DNA of 64,000 nucleotides from Treponema phagedenis (GCF_008153345.1 NZ_CP042818.1:1054001-1118000), one strand, 5' to 3'. Shown: positions 8,620 to 18,547, numbered from the stretch's first letter. The notes: generated by a model not told the origin, from the sequence alone. Made by a program: numbers and translations.

Positions 8620-9267
8620 TCAGTTTTTGAGTTTAAAACTTGTCTGCAAAGTGTTAATCAAAATATTCCATCGGGAATCGTGCAAGTCTGCAAGTCCGAA
8701 CTCTGCAAGCACATCCCCGCGCTCTCTAAAAAACCAGTGGTACAGATTTCGCCGTATTTCCGATGCATCTTCTTCGGCATGCACAATGCGCACCATATCC
8801 AAAATTTCATCGTCATTAAATACTTTGTACTTTCCTCCGGATATAATATGGTAAACTTGCCTGTCCTTGCCTGCCTCTATCCTAAAAGGAGAGCCGCCGG
8901 TTTTTTCCGCCGCCTCAAGTTTTTGACGCGAAAGCTTTTGCTCCGCCGCGGTAAGTTCTGTTTGAATACTGATTACTTCCATATTATAAAGATGTACCCG
9001 CGCCTGTTCTATTAAAAATCGCAAACCTACTTCGTCCATTTCTGAAAGAAGTTCTGTCAGTTCTTTTACCAGTTTTTTTTCTGCGGCTGTTTGCTTACGA
9101 ACTGTACTCTTTTTAGTTTCGTTTTTTTTCACCGCAGGCTTTTTTTCAGACTCCGTTTTTTTTGCGGCAGCCTTTTTCGGTGCTGTTTTTTTTACCGTGT
9201 CCTTTTTTGCAGAAGTCTTTTCCGCCTTTGTTTTGCTTTGTACTTTTGTGTCGTTTTTTTTTGCCAT
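8620..9267 (-). CDS. Protein with histone-H1-like Lys/Ala tail
   Basis: The 215-residue product has two parts. Residues of about 2-62 are a Lys/Ala/Thr-rich tail with repeated K-K-x-A/T-x-K-K units, as in histone H1-like proteins (for example chlamydial HctB). The rest is a helical domain with mixed charge that I do not recognise. DNA or RNA binding by the tail is an inference from composition. The ATG at 9267 is used because AGGGGAG lies just upstream; the frame stays open for another 38 codons that look non-coding. Its long A-tracts make it prone to slippage. Confidence 0.72.
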   Translation of the reverse strand: MAKKNDTKVQSKTKAEKTSAKKDTVKKTAPKKAAAKKTESEKKPAVKKNETKKSTVRKQTAAEKKLVKELTELLSEMDEVGLRFLIEQARVHLYNMEVISIQTELTAAEQKLSRQKLEAAEKTGGSPFRIEAGKDRQVYHIISGGKYKVFNDDEILDMVRIVHAEEDASEIRRNLYHWFFRERGDVLAEFGLADLHDSRWNILINTLQTSFKLKN

Positions 9268-9337
9268 AGTCTCCCCTAAAAAAGTTTTTTGTATTTTGCA
9301 AGACCAGTATAATTTATGTCTGACAAAATACACTACT

Positions 9338-9537
9338 ACTATAACGTTTTTATAACTAACTTCCATAAATGTGCTAATCAAACCATCAACAGGCGGCTTG
9401 AGAATTCAGCATCACTATGGTAAATTGCTCACCGTTGTCAAATCCCAAACGATGTTTCGCAAAGCAACATGCAAAGCAAAACGTGCCGGCTAAACAGGCA
9501 AGCATTGTTTTAGACTCGTTGTTTAACACACTCTTAT
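9338..9537 (+). repeat. Multi-hairpin repeat, copy C (decayed)
   Basis: The left end ACTATAACGTTTTTATAACTAAC and the ATTCAGCATCACTATGGTAAATTGCTCACCGTTG block match other copies. The right end and the ANGGA hairpins are missing. It lies just past the sppA stop. Confidence 0.55.
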
Positions 9538-9540
9538 AAA

Positions 9541-11346
9541 TTAGTCGTTAGTATTCCACTGTAATTTTACCGGTGTATATACGTAAACGCCCCGTTTAGA
9601 ACGCAAAGAAAGCAGCTCATATAAAATCCTAAAGTCATTTGAAGAAATATTCATTTCCGCCTTAGCTTCCATCAAGGATTTTAGCAATTCTTCTTTATAC
9701 GAAAGAGGGCGTTTAATAACCTTAGTTGAATAACCGTCGCAATCAGCTAGTTTTGCGGCATACGCAATAGCATCGGATAAATTTCCAAGCTCGTCAACCA
9801 AACCGAGGTTTTTTGCCGTAGCTCCTGAATACACTTTACCTCCCGCAATATCGGAAACTTTATCAAACGAAAGTTTTCTTCCGGTAGAAACCTTGGTAAT
9901 AAAATTTTTATAGATACTCATTATCTCAAATTGCAACAGACTCTTATCAGTCTCACTCATATTCTTCACTCCGGTGTAAGGACGAAACTTGTGCAAATAT
10001 ACTCCGTCAACGGTAATACCCAAATATTTTTGCAGCGCAGCTTCAAAAGTCGGCATCACCGCAAGCACACCGATTGAGCCGGTAATCGTATACGGAGAGG
10101 CGAAAATATAATCCGCAGATGAAGCAATCCAGTATGCGCCGGAAGCGGCAACTGCTCCCATCGAAACAACCACCGGTTTTTTTGCCCTTACAATGCAGCG
10201 TTCTACTGCACGGCGTATTTCCTCAGAGGCAAAAACTTCTCCGCCGCCTGAATCAATGCGTAACACAATAGCTTTAACGTCAGGATCATTGACTGCAAGA
10301 TCAAAAAGATCAAGCATGTAACCGCTTGTTACCGCATCATTCTGCCGTGTTCCATACGAAGAAATAGCTCCTTTCAAATAAATAATTCCTATCTTATTTG
10401 TAGACTCCGAGTGTGAATAATAAAAATTATAATCATCGAGACTGATAAAATTTTTATTCTCAAAGAATGTATCCTTATCAACAAGTCCCAAATCAACTTC
10501 AGCGTCCTCATAAGAGGCTATCTTTGTAACAAGTTTTGCGGACAAGGCTGTTTCGGCAGGATCTCCGTTATGGTTTTTTAGCAAATCGAGATAATTATCA
10601 ACATAATGGAGTATGACATCTGTAGGTAAATTTCTATTTGTCGCTACCTCCTTAATATAATTTTCCCAAATATTTGTAAACAATGCACGATGATTTTCTT
10701 TTACTCCCTCAGACATTTCTTTTTGTGAATAGGTTTCCGCCATGCTTTTATACGCACCTGCCTGTACAACATTCCAGTGAATATCAAACTTTTCTTCCAT
10801 GCCACCAAAAAAAAGACTTTCGTTGTAAAAACCCGATAAGTCAACACTTCCAAGCGGATCCAAAATAATCTCATCAGCAAAAGATGCAAGATAATACTTT
10901 GCAAGGCTATAAGAATTTGAAAACACATAAAGTTTTTTACCTGATTTTTTGTACTCCTGAAGAGCCGCCGCAAAATCAGAAAAATATCCCGAGCTCCACC
11001 CGCTCAAACCGGAAAGATCAAAAAAAACACAATCTATTCTTCTATCGTATGCAGCCTGCTTTAAAGCCCGTATAATACTTGAAACAGAAACAATCTGTTT
11101 TTCATCACGAAAAACCAATTTTGCAAAATCAAAATCGCGTTCTTCTTCCGAAAGAAACCCCGAAGGATTTATCAATAAAACCGAATTTTGTTCAAGTTTT
11201 TTAACCGGCTGTTTTTTGTTTCCGCCCTCCTGCAGCGCCGCTAAAAACAGAAAGAAAAAGAAGAAAAAAACAATATTGATGATAACAAGGCGCAGCACAT
11301 TAATGCTTCTGAATAAACTGCGAAAAAAACCTTTTTTTTGACTCAT
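9541..11346 (-). CDS. sppA: Signal peptide peptidase SppA (long, tandem-domain type)
   Basis: SppA is a membrane-bound serine protease that degrades cleaved signal peptides. One transmembrane segment lies at residues 17-37. The 601-residue length and two ClpP-like domains match the 67-kDa class. Lys200 (G-A-Y-K-S-M-A-E) is the expected general base in the first domain and Ser402 (A-V-A-A-S-G-A-Y-W) the nucleophile in the second; both are present. A good Shine-Dalgarno (GAGG) lies just before the ATG. Repeat copies flank it on both sides, so it is probably monocistronic. Confidence 0.93.
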   Translation of the reverse strand: MSQKKGFFRSLFRSINVLRLVIINIVFFFFFFLFLAALQEGGNKKQPVKKLEQNSVLLINPSGFLSEEERDFDFAKLVFRDEKQIVSVSSIIRALKQAAYDRRIDCVFFDLSGLSGWSSGYFSDFAAALQEYKKSGKKLYVFSNSYSLAKYYLASFADEIILDPLGSVDLSGFYNESLFFGGMEEKFDIHWNVVQAGAYKSMAETYSQKEMSEGVKENHRALFTNIWENYIKEVATNRNLPTDVILHYVDNYLDLLKNHNGDPAETALSAKLVTKIASYEDAEVDLGLVDKDTFFENKNFISLDDYNFYYSHSESTNKIGIIYLKGAISSYGTRQNDAVTSGYMLDLFDLAVNDPDVKAIVLRIDSGGGEVFASEEIRRAVERCIVRAKKPVVVSMGAVAASGAYWIASSADYIFASPYTITGSIGVLAVMPTFEAALQKYLGITVDGVYLHKFRPYTGVKNMSETDKSLLQFEIMSIYKNFITKVSTGRKLSFDKVSDIAGGKVYSGATAKNLGLVDELGNLSDAIAYAAKLADCDGYSTKVIKRPLSYKEELLKSLMEAKAEMNISSNDFRILYELLSLRSKRGVYVYTPVKLQWNTND

Positions 11347-11364
11347 AAGGACCTCTACTATCTA

Positions 11365-11393
11365 AACATATCAAAAAAAGAATACTAAATCAA
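11365..11393 (-). promoter_or_regulatory. Candidate sppA promoter
   Basis: On the minus strand: TTGATT, 17-nt spacer, TATGTT. The -10 is a weak match; the leader would be short but includes the Shine-Dalgarno. Confidence 0.4.
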
Positions 11394-11398
11394 CAGAG

Positions 11399-11728
11399 CG
11401 GACACCACGACTTAATTTTGACGTCCTTGTCAAAATTAAGTCTGCGAGTTTTAAAGCTTTGTAAACTATTTTGCTTTAAAACATCGCTGCTGCGTGGAAC
11501 CACGGGCGTCCGTGCCCGTTCTGAGTTTTGCCGTCCGAGGCAAAAACTAAACCACGAGTTTTAAAGCTTTACGAATAGTCTTGCTTTAAAAAACATCGTT
11601 TTGCATTGTTCTGATTTTGCCATCCGTGGCGGTTCTCAGTTTGACAACGGTGCGCAATTTACCATAGTAATCCTGAATCTGCAAGCCATTATGGTTAATA
11701 CTCCAATTACTCACAGGAGTGGGTGCGG
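11399..11728 (-). repeat. Multi-hairpin repeat, copy D (reverse orientation)
   Basis: Read on the minus strand it carries the 14-bp hairpin GACTTAATTTTGAC-AAGGAC-GTC... (11409-11442), a GGGC-ACGGAC-GCCC hairpin near 11503-11520, a TTTTGCC-type hairpin with the variant loop TCGGAC near 11530, and an ACGGAT loop near 11622. Two GTTTTAAAGC-type inverted repeats alternate with them. The outer end of the right terminus is missing. Bases 11729-11885 show nothing else. Confidence 0.7.
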
Positions 11729-11885
11729 ACAAGTTTTTAAAAACTTGTCCCCATACTTTTTTGCGCACTATGAATAACAAAATAAAAAATCAAAGTCGAG
11801 TTTCAAACCGCAGAAGAAACTTCACTCATACTTCTTTTATTCAAATAGCCGATGTTTTCACTTGATTATTTATACGGAAGAAACT

Positions 11886-13175
11886 ATGATATTCATTATG
11901 TTAGACTATAGATTTATTAAAGAAAATTTAGCTGCGGTAAAAAAGAATATCACCGATAGAAATATGCACGCCGATGCCGATGCGGTGGTAACCCTTTTTG
12001 ATGCCCGTACGGAACTTGTAACTGAATTGCAAGGTTTACAAGCAAAGCGAAATGAAAACGCACAAAAGATGAAGCAAAAGCTTGAGCCGGAAGAACGAAA
12101 TCAGCTGGTGGAAGCAGGAAAGGTATTAAAAACCGAAATCGCCGAGGTTGAAGCAAAACTCGGCGAAACCGAAAAAAAACTTGAAGAAGCTGCCCGCTTG
12201 ATTCCGAACATGGCGCATCCCGATGCACCGGTAGGCAAAGAAGACAAAGACAACACCGAAGTAAAACGGGTAGGGGTGGTGCCTTCATTTGACTTTGAGC
12301 CGAAAGATCATGTGCAGCTCGGCGAAGCTTTGGACATTGTCGACTTTGATGCAGGAACCAAAGTTTCGGGCGTAAAGTTTTATTATTTGAAAAATGAAGG
12401 AGTATTCCTTGAACAGGCGCTTATCTTGTATGGGCTTAATGTTTTAAGAAAACACGGATTTACGCCGTTTATCACTCCAGACATTGCAAAAGAAGAAATC
12501 TTGCAAGGAATCGGCTTTATTCCTCGCGGCGAAGAATCAAACGTGTATACGCTTGAAGGGGAGGGCACCTGCCTAGTTGCAACTGCTGAAATTACACTCG
12601 GCGGCTATCATGCCGATGAAATTCTTTCGCAAACAAAATTGCCGCTTCTATATTGCGGACTCTCTCATTGTTTCAGAAGAGAGGCGGGCGCCGCGGGGCA
12701 ATTTTCAAAAGGGTTATATCGGGTACATCAGTTTACCAAGCTTGAAATGTTTGTGTACTGCCTGCCCGAAGAATCCGACAGCTGGCATGAAAAACTGCGC
12801 GCGATCGAAGAAGAACTCTTTATCGGGCTTGACATTCCTTTCCGCGTTGTTGATACCTGCACCGGAGACTTGGGAGCGCCCGCATACCGCAAGTGGGACC
12901 TTGAAGCGTGGATGCCGGGCAGAAACGGCGGCGAATGGGGAGAAATTACTTCCACCTCTAACTGCACCGATTATCAGGCACGCCGGCTAAATGTCCGCTA
13001 CAAAGACACCGACGGAAAAAACAAATTCGTACACATGCTAAACGGAACCGCCATCGCCGTCTCCCGCGCCCTTGTCGCAATCATAGAAAATTACCAGCAA
13101 AAAGACGGCAGCATCAAAGTTCCCGCAGCCCTTATCCCTTACTGCGGCTTCGATACCATTAAAGCAAAAAAATAA
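11886..13175 (+). CDS. serS: Seryl-tRNA synthetase
   Basis: SerRS charges tRNA-Ser and tRNA-Sec with serine. The 429-residue product has the N-terminal long coiled coil that grips tRNA-Ser (about residues 30-110, rich in Glu/Lys/Leu/Gln) and the class II catalytic core: motif 2 around C-F-R-R-E-A-G-A-A-G, and motif 3 near the C-terminus (L-N-G-T-A-I-A-V-S-R). The ATG at 11886 has GGAAG five bases upstream. An ATG at 11898 (starting M-L-D-Y-R-F, the usual family N-terminus) is too far from that site, but a processed or alternative start there cannot be excluded. Confidence 0.95.
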   Translation: MIFIMLDYRFIKENLAAVKKNITDRNMHADADAVVTLFDARTELVTELQGLQAKRNENAQKMKQKLEPEERNQLVEAGKVLKTEIAEVEAKLGETEKKLEEAARLIPNMAHPDAPVGKEDKDNTEVKRVGVVPSFDFEPKDHVQLGEALDIVDFDAGTKVSGVKFYYLKNEGVFLEQALILYGLNVLRKHGFTPFITPDIAKEEILQGIGFIPRGEESNVYTLEGEGTCLVATAEITLGGYHADEILSQTKLPLLYCGLSHCFRREAGAAGQFSKGLYRVHQFTKLEMFVYCLPEESDSWHEKLRAIEEELFIGLDIPFRVVDTCTGDLGAPAYRKWDLEAWMPGRNGGEWGEITSTSNCTDYQARRLNVRYKDTDGKNKFVHMLNGTAIAVSRALVAIIENYQQKDGSIKVPAALIPYCGFDTIKAKK

Positions 13176-13268
13176 AAAGTACGGATTCCTTAAACCGAGC
13201 CCGACACGGCGCAACGGCGAGTAAACTTGCCATAGTAGTATAAGTTTTGCTCGCTTATGCTTCGCATT

Positions 13269-13296
13269 AAGGGCTTGGGCAGCCCTTAGACCTGCC
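13269..13296 (+). repeat. GC-rich hairpin repeat (copy 1 of 2)
   Basis: It forms an AAGGGCT/AGCCCTT hairpin and is identical to 32302-32329. Both copies follow the 3' end of a plus-strand gene (serS here), so they may help end transcription. The remainder of 13176-13494 shows only low-complexity and decayed repeat pieces. Confidence 0.6.
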
Positions 13297-13494
13297 TGTT
13301 TTCAGCGGCTGCTGGCGCAGAGCCTTTTTCGCTTATGCTTCGCCGCGATCTGTACTGTCCCCTTAGACCCCTGGAAAATTCCAAGCGATGTTTTGCCTGA
13401 GGCTGCGCTTTAGTTTGAATTTCTTGATTGCTATGATGGTATTAAGAGGTTATCAACACAAGGTTTTTTTTAAACCTTGTGTTGATGTTGTTTT

Positions 13495-15183
13495 TTATCG
13501 CGGCACACCGATTCTGCTCAGGGGCCAGAAGCGGAAGTTTGTGGTGCCGAGTATTTTTTCAGCGGGGATTACTTTAGGCTCAACATTTGAGCTGAATAAA
13601 ATGGACGAAGGATCGTGTGTATCAGCCGGTTCTAAATGATTTACGTATGAATGGCGCATATCGGTTGAGTTAAGGCGGTTATCCCCCATCATAAAATAAC
13701 AGTTTTCGGGAATATAATTTCCTTCACCTGTGGGAAATTCATCCATGTTACGCGCACGGGCGATATCCAAGAATGCGGCATACAAGGCGGCTTCGTTTAA
13801 AAGCTCGTTTCTTTGACTATCCGATTCAAAGGTTTCTTCCGTTGCGGCGCTGTTGATAAGCTCAATATTGCGTAAAATAAGCTTTCCGAAGCAAAGCTTG
13901 ACCAGCGCGTTCATTTGTGCAAATCGCTGTCGATACAAGGTTTCTTCCGTTGCGTGCTCTTTCCAATACGGCGCCCAATCCAGCATGAATTTTTTAAACC
14001 ATGCAAGCCCTCCGTTTGTCGTTAAAATCTTTCTGCTGATATCGCTTGAAGTTCCGAAGAGCGTGTTTATTTCATGCTGATTTCTGGTGATAAATTCAGA
14101 TGCGTCTGCCACATCTCTGCCTTCTTTTAAATAGGCAAGCCGTGCTACAATAGAATTTGCTTCTTTTTCAGCTTCTGCAAAATTAAGTTTTGCGCGTTTT
14201 GATTCTATAGAATTGACAAGCTCCATTTCTTGCGGAGAAAGCACAATTCTATGTACCAACCGTAACTCCGATTGAGAGAGCGTATTTAAGTCCCACGTAG
14301 CATAGGTTTTATCTGCCTCTACCGGCATAAAATCTTTACTGTCCTTTGTTTTTGAGTACAGTACCCCGTCAACAAGCATGAGCTTTTCTCCGGGAATTCC
14401 GGTAATGCGTTTTACCAGCGGATCTGCTTTCGGCTGCTTGGTAACCGGATCAACATTGATGTTTTTTTGTGTAAAGGTGAGCATGTATACAAGCTGCGAT
14501 AAAAAGGTTTTTAGACGAGTTTCCGGAGTATCGGGATAATTCGGATTGGAAAAAACAACAATATCGCCTCGCGCATACTGTTTCCACTGCGGCAGTCGAA
14601 AAGATGAAAGCGGAAAATATGGACCCGCTGAAGTTTTGAAAACCAACAATCGGTCTCCGATCATAAATCCGGGTACCATCGATTCCGAAGGAATTGCATA
14701 CAGTTGAAAAACAAAAATATTTATCAGCAATACTAAACAGGCAGCTTGTACAAAGGCATCAATCCATTCAAGGGTTCCCAGCAAAAGAGATTTTTTTGTT
14801 TTTTCAATCTCCGGCAATTGAGGAAAAATTTTATAAACTCTTTTTTTTCCGATTAAAAATAATGAAACGATTGATAAAGCAGTAGCAATAAACCAGATAC
14901 TCCCTAAAATAACATCAAACGTATGAGGCGTATTTTCCCTTCCAATTCTGGAAAGAATAAAACAGGTCATTAAAACAAAAGGAAAGTATTCAAGCAGTTT
15001 TCGTGTAATGATAAAATCTTTTAAAAGTTGTTTTTTTATTAGGCGAAATAAAAAAAATATAAAGCAAGCGGTAAAAATAAGACTTGCCACTGTTGCAAAA
15101 AAAGCAAGTCCGTGCATGTTTTGCACGGGATATAAAAAAGAAAAAATCAACGCGCAAATTGCTGTAAGCATTAAAACAGGCAT
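13495..15183 (-). CDS. lepB: Signal peptidase I with large catalytic-domain insertion
   Basis: LepB cleaves signal peptides of exported proteins at the outer face of the inner membrane. The 562-residue product has four to five hydrophobic segments in residues 1-160, then box B P-S-E-S-M with nucleophile Ser168, and box D V-K-R-I-T-G-I-P-G-E with general base Lys258. Box E (M-G-D-N-R-L-N-S-x-D) comes only at about residue 499. The roughly 215 residues between boxes D and E are largely helical and charged and are absent from classical enzymes. The ATG at 15183 is chosen because GGAGG lies seven bases upstream; an in-frame ATG at 15207 lacks such a site. Confidence 0.9.
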   Translation of the reverse strand: MPVLMLTAICALIFSFLYPVQNMHGLAFFATVASLIFTACFIFFLFRLIKKQLLKDFIITRKLLEYFPFVLMTCFILSRIGRENTPHTFDVILGSIWFIATALSIVSLFLIGKKRVYKIFPQLPEIEKTKKSLLLGTLEWIDAFVQAACLVLLINIFVFQLYAIPSESMVPGFMIGDRLLVFKTSAGPYFPLSSFRLPQWKQYARGDIVVFSNPNYPDTPETRLKTFLSQLVYMLTFTQKNINVDPVTKQPKADPLVKRITGIPGEKLMLVDGVLYSKTKDSKDFMPVEADKTYATWDLNTLSQSELRLVHRIVLSPQEMELVNSIESKRAKLNFAEAEKEANSIVARLAYLKEGRDVADASEFITRNQHEINTLFGTSSDISRKILTTNGGLAWFKKFMLDWAPYWKEHATEETLYRQRFAQMNALVKLCFGKLILRNIELINSAATEETFESDSQRNELLNEAALYAAFLDIARARNMDEFPTGEGNYIPENCYFMMGDNRLNSTDMRHSYVNHLEPADTHDPSSILFSSNVEPKVIPAEKILGTTNFRFWPLSRIGVPR

Positions 15184-15274
15184 TAAAGGCCCTCCACATA
15201 TAAACAAATCTGAATTAAGGTGGAAGTATAGCAGTTTTTTTTTATTTAGGCTATAGTAAATAAATCGGAGTTAG

Positions 15275-15652
15275 ATGTCTATGGATAAAAGTACAGTTTT
15301 AAATGCTTCTTTGGCGCTTGAACGTTTAGGCGGAGATACGGAAATATACGATTCATTACGAAAAACTTTTTTGGAAGTATATGCGAACGATATCGAAAAA
15401 AGTTTAAAACCGGTTTTCTCTTTACCAGTGTCGGAGCTTTTTTCCGATGCCGAAGCTGCACATGTTACGCACCAACTAAAAGGAGCTGCTCTCTCGATCG
15501 GTGCGGAAAAGCTCGGGAACTTGGCATCGGAGATAAATAATCTCTTACGGGAACAGCATACATCAACGGAACAACTGATAGAGCAGCTAACCGCTATGTT
15601 GAATGATTTGCGCAAATATTATGCGCAAACTCGCGCAGCATTACAAGCATAA
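15275..15652 (+). CDS. HPt (histidine phosphotransfer) domain protein
   Basis: The 125-residue product is a stand-alone HPt four-helix domain. The phospho-accepting His lies in A-H-V-T-H-Q-L-K-G-A-A (H-x-L-K-G motif, near residue 68), followed by the usual S-I-G-A-x-x-L segment. Such proteins relay phosphate between a hybrid kinase and a response regulator; no partner is encoded nearby. The start is supported by GGAG four bases upstream. It is divergent from lepB. Confidence 0.85.
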   Translation: MSMDKSTVLNASLALERLGGDTEIYDSLRKTFLEVYANDIEKSLKPVFSLPVSELFSDAEAAHVTHQLKGAALSIGAEKLGNLASEINNLLREQHTSTEQLIEQLTAMLNDLRKYYAQTRAALQA

Positions 15653-15667
15653 ATTAACAATACTTTT

Positions 15668-16141
15668 AGTGTATTATTTTGTAAATTAAGTTACCGGTGT
15701 ACTAATCGGAGTATCAACAATAACAGCTTGTAGATTCAGCATCACTATGGAAAATTGCTCACCGTTGCTAAATTCCAAACGATGTTTTAAAGCATCACCA
15801 CAAAATTATAAAATTGAAGCTTTAAAACTCGTTGGCAAAGCGGAGGCAAATTATTAACGCTTTGCCCTATGGTAAGTTTGCTCACCGTTGCGCCGTGTCG
15901 AACTCAGAACAAATTCAAACGATGTTTAAAAGCATCAGTACAAAATTGTAAAATTGAAGCTTTAAAACTCGCAAGGCATAATTTTGACAAGGACGTCAAA
16001 ACTCAGAACGGGCACGGATTCCCGTGGTTCCAAACAGCAGCGATGTTTTAAAGCAAAATAGTTTATAAAAGCTTTAAAACTCGCAAGGTATAATTTTGCC
16101 ATGGACGGCAAAATTATACCGAGGTATCAAAAAACGTTATA
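15668..16141 (+). repeat. Multi-hairpin repeat, copy E (complete, enlarged)
   Basis: It starts AGTGTATTATTTTGTAAATTAAG and ends TATCAAAAAACGTTATAT, abutting the stop codon of the convergent gene. Hairpins: TTTTGAC-AAGGAC-GTCAAAA (15982-16001), GGGC-ACGGAT-TCCC (near 16010-16023) and a perfect 14-bp stem GGTATAATTTTGCC with loop ATGGAC (16087-16120). Three GTTTTAAAGC-type inverted repeats alternate with them. Internal duplication explains the length. Confidence 0.8.
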
Positions 16142-18547
16142 TTAAATATCAGTCTCTTTTAATCTTATTGTTTTTATAAACCGCTTGCCGTTTTGTGAGT
16201 ACCATGACAGAGAGCCGTCGGTATTTAGGCTAATGAGAAAGGATTTGATTATACAAGATTTTTTCGGTAAAGCATAATCGCGGGGAAGCCGGTATGTTTC
16301 TCGTATTCGCTTATTTTGTGCAACAAGAGAATTCTTGCCAAGATTGGTAAGTATTACATATTTTCGAAGATATAAGGATGGGTCAATGTCTTCATCTTTA
16401 TATGAAAGAAGTACGGTAAAGGTGCTCTCTGAAATCTTGTTTTGATTTATGCGCATTCCTATCAGATCGGTTTTGACGTTTTCTGGCTTTTGCTGTAACA
16501 AAAAGAATGCAAGGTAATTCGGTTGGTCGGCATCAATAGAAAGTCCGAAAGCAAAATCTCCTTGAATTGTAAAAGGAAATATTTCTTCTGTTTGTATATT
16601 GATTAAAAAGAGGGGAGAGCTTAGCCCGTCGGATGCACTTTTAGAGACTAAAACAGAATCGTCGTTAATTTGTAAAGCTTCTTGTATCCCCACTGCTTTG
16701 TAAAAGAAAGTTCTTTTTGCGGTAATAATATTAATGAGAGAAACCCCGCTGAAAGGTTCGGCGAAGGCAATGGTATCTTTATAAACCGAAAGCGTAGTTA
16801 TTGCAGACCGAGGACGGAAGATAATTTTTTCAGTTTGCAAATCCTGTGAATAATAATAGATTGGTGCGGTTTTTTTGCTTGACCAAATAATAAAGCCGTT
16901 TTCATATAGTAGGAAGCGATCTCCTTTTGCCTTTGCATAAATAAGGGCAGGTTCCGCCTCCGGCTCGGTAAGAGAATAAATTTTTCCCTCAGATAAAAAA
17001 TAAAGCAGAGAACCTGCAGATTGCACGTCGCTTACTGGAGAATAATATTCAGGAGTTAATTCTGTAAGGGTAACAGAGCCGTCAGGCTTTTGCTGCATTT
17101 TATATAACACGCCTTTGTCTGTTCCCAGAATGATGCTCGATTGAATATGGCGTGCGGAAGTAATAACCGCCTTATTCGGTAAGGCAAAGTCGCCTGAGGT
17201 TTTATTTCCCTGTCTTAAATGCCAGTAGTTTCTTTTTGATGAGCGTTCAATCCATATCGGCAGGGAGTCAGTTATTTTCGAGGCAAAAATCGCATTTTTT
17301 GCCGGATATTCAGCAAGAACTTCTCCTCCATCCGCTTTTACAACATATACTTTATTATTTTTATATCCAATAATCTGCGTGTAATTTTTGATTAAAGCCG
17401 GCGTTTCCAGTTTGCTTTCGGTAATAAATTGAGTAAGAATTTTTTTCTTTTTAACATTTGTATACACCAAGCGTCCGGTTTCTCCGTATGTTACAATGTT
17501 TTTTTCGTTTAATCCCGTTGCAGCAAGCAAGACAATACCGGGCGGCGCGTCGAAAAGTTTTTGCGGATTACCGTGCAAATCAAAAACCGTGATGCCTTCA
17601 AGAGAGGCGGTGCCAACGAACAGAAAACTTCCCTGTGCAGACCATGAAAGAGAGACAACGGCGCCGGTGAACCGCTTTACAAAAACCTGTTTTTTTTCTT
17701 CCCAGTCCCAAAGGCTAACCCGATGCAGTCCAAAACCGTCGCTTTCATATGCGGCAATATATTTGCCCTTCGGATGAATCGCAAGGTATTTTATGGGGAA
17801 TCGGGAAATCTGCCATGTGTCAGGCTCAAGGTTTGGATAAGAATATTTAGTGAGAAAGCCGTCTTTTCCCCCCGCAAAAAATGAGGTGCTAAAATGAGCG
17901 GCGATTGCGGTAACTCCGCCCTCAAAAAGATGCGGTATTTTTGTGCGTTCTTTTAGAAGTTTTTTTGCATCGGCAATTGATTGTTCCTGTTTTTTCTTTT
18001 CCGCTTCTAATCGCTCAATTTCTTCCTGCTCAGGCGTTTTTGATTCCTCGTTTTTATTTGGAAGTGTTTTGTCTTTTTGACTACTCTCTGTATCTTCCGG
18101 TGAAGCATCTTTTTGTTCATCGGGTTCTTCTTTTTTTTCATCAGCAGGATGCGCGGTTTTTTCCGCCTCAGGGGTTTCAGTTGCTTGATCGGTGCTGTCG
18201 GTAGGCTGTTCATCAGCAGAGGTTTTTCCTGTCTCAGATTCGGTTGCCGTCTCCGTTTGAGATTCGTTTTTTTCAGTTGTTTTGTTTATTTTTTGCTCCG
18301 GCTGCGCATTACTGTTTTCTGTCGGCTTATCTGCATCAATTTTTGTCTCGGTATCGTGCTTTTGTGAATCGGGATGTTGTGGAATGCTTTCTGTTGGTTC
18401 CGGATTCTCTGCGGGTTTTGTTTCTTGCTCTTCTACGGAAGTTTCAGGCTCCTGTCCGAGAATATCGGTATACGGTTGTTGAGCTTCTTGAGGAAATATA
18501 TTCAACGAAAGAAAAAGAAAAAATACAATTGAGGTTTTTATTTTCAT
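16142..18547 (-). CDS. Exported beta-propeller protein with acidic low-complexity region
   Basis: The family is not recognised by name. A signal peptide covers residues 1-20 (M-K-I-K-T then hydrophobic). Residues of about 22-190 are low-complexity, rich in Glu, Lys, Thr, Pro and Gln. A short charged helix follows (E-E-I-E-R-L-E-A-E-K-K-K). The rest is made of repeating beta-rich blades with WD40-like spacing (F-P-I-K-Y-L-A-I-H-P-K-G-K-Y-I-A-A-Y style). It is probably a periplasmic protein-interaction scaffold. The ATG at 18547 has GGAG upstream and is one base past the preceding CpXC gene stop; the 47 extra upstream codons are that gene in another frame. Last gene of the rpsB operon block. 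Confidence 0.78.
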   Translation of the reverse strand: MKIKTSIVFFLFLSLNIFPQEAQQPYTDILGQEPETSVEEQETKPAENPEPTESIPQHPDSQKHDTETKIDADKPTENSNAQPEQKINKTTEKNESQTETATESETGKTSADEQPTDSTDQATETPEAEKTAHPADEKKEEPDEQKDASPEDTESSQKDKTLPNKNEESKTPEQEEIERLEAEKKKQEQSIADAKKLLKERTKIPHLFEGGVTAIAAHFSTSFFAGGKDGFLTKYSYPNLEPDTWQISRFPIKYLAIHPKGKYIAAYESDGFGLHRVSLWDWEEKKQVFVKRFTGAVVSLSWSAQGSFLFVGTASLEGITVFDLHGNPQKLFDAPPGIVLLAATGLNEKNIVTYGETGRLVYTNVKKKKILTQFITESKLETPALIKNYTQIIGYKNNKVYVVKADGGEVLAEYPAKNAIFASKITDSLPIWIERSSKRNYWHLRQGNKTSGDFALPNKAVITSARHIQSSIILGTDKGVLYKMQQKPDGSVTLTELTPEYYSPVSDVQSAGSLLYFLSEGKIYSLTEPEAEPALIYAKAKGDRFLLYENGFIIWSSKKTAPIYYYSQDLQTEKIIFRPRSAITTLSVYKDTIAFAEPFSGVSLINIITAKRTFFYKAVGIQEALQINDDSVLVSKSASDGLSSPLFLINIQTEEIFPFTIQGDFAFGLSIDADQPNYLAFFLLQQKPENVKTDLIGMRINQNKISESTFTVLLSYKDEDIDPSLYLRKYVILTNLGKNSLVAQNKRIRETYRLPRDYALPKKSCIIKSFLISLNTDGSLSWYSQNGKRFIKTIRLKETDI

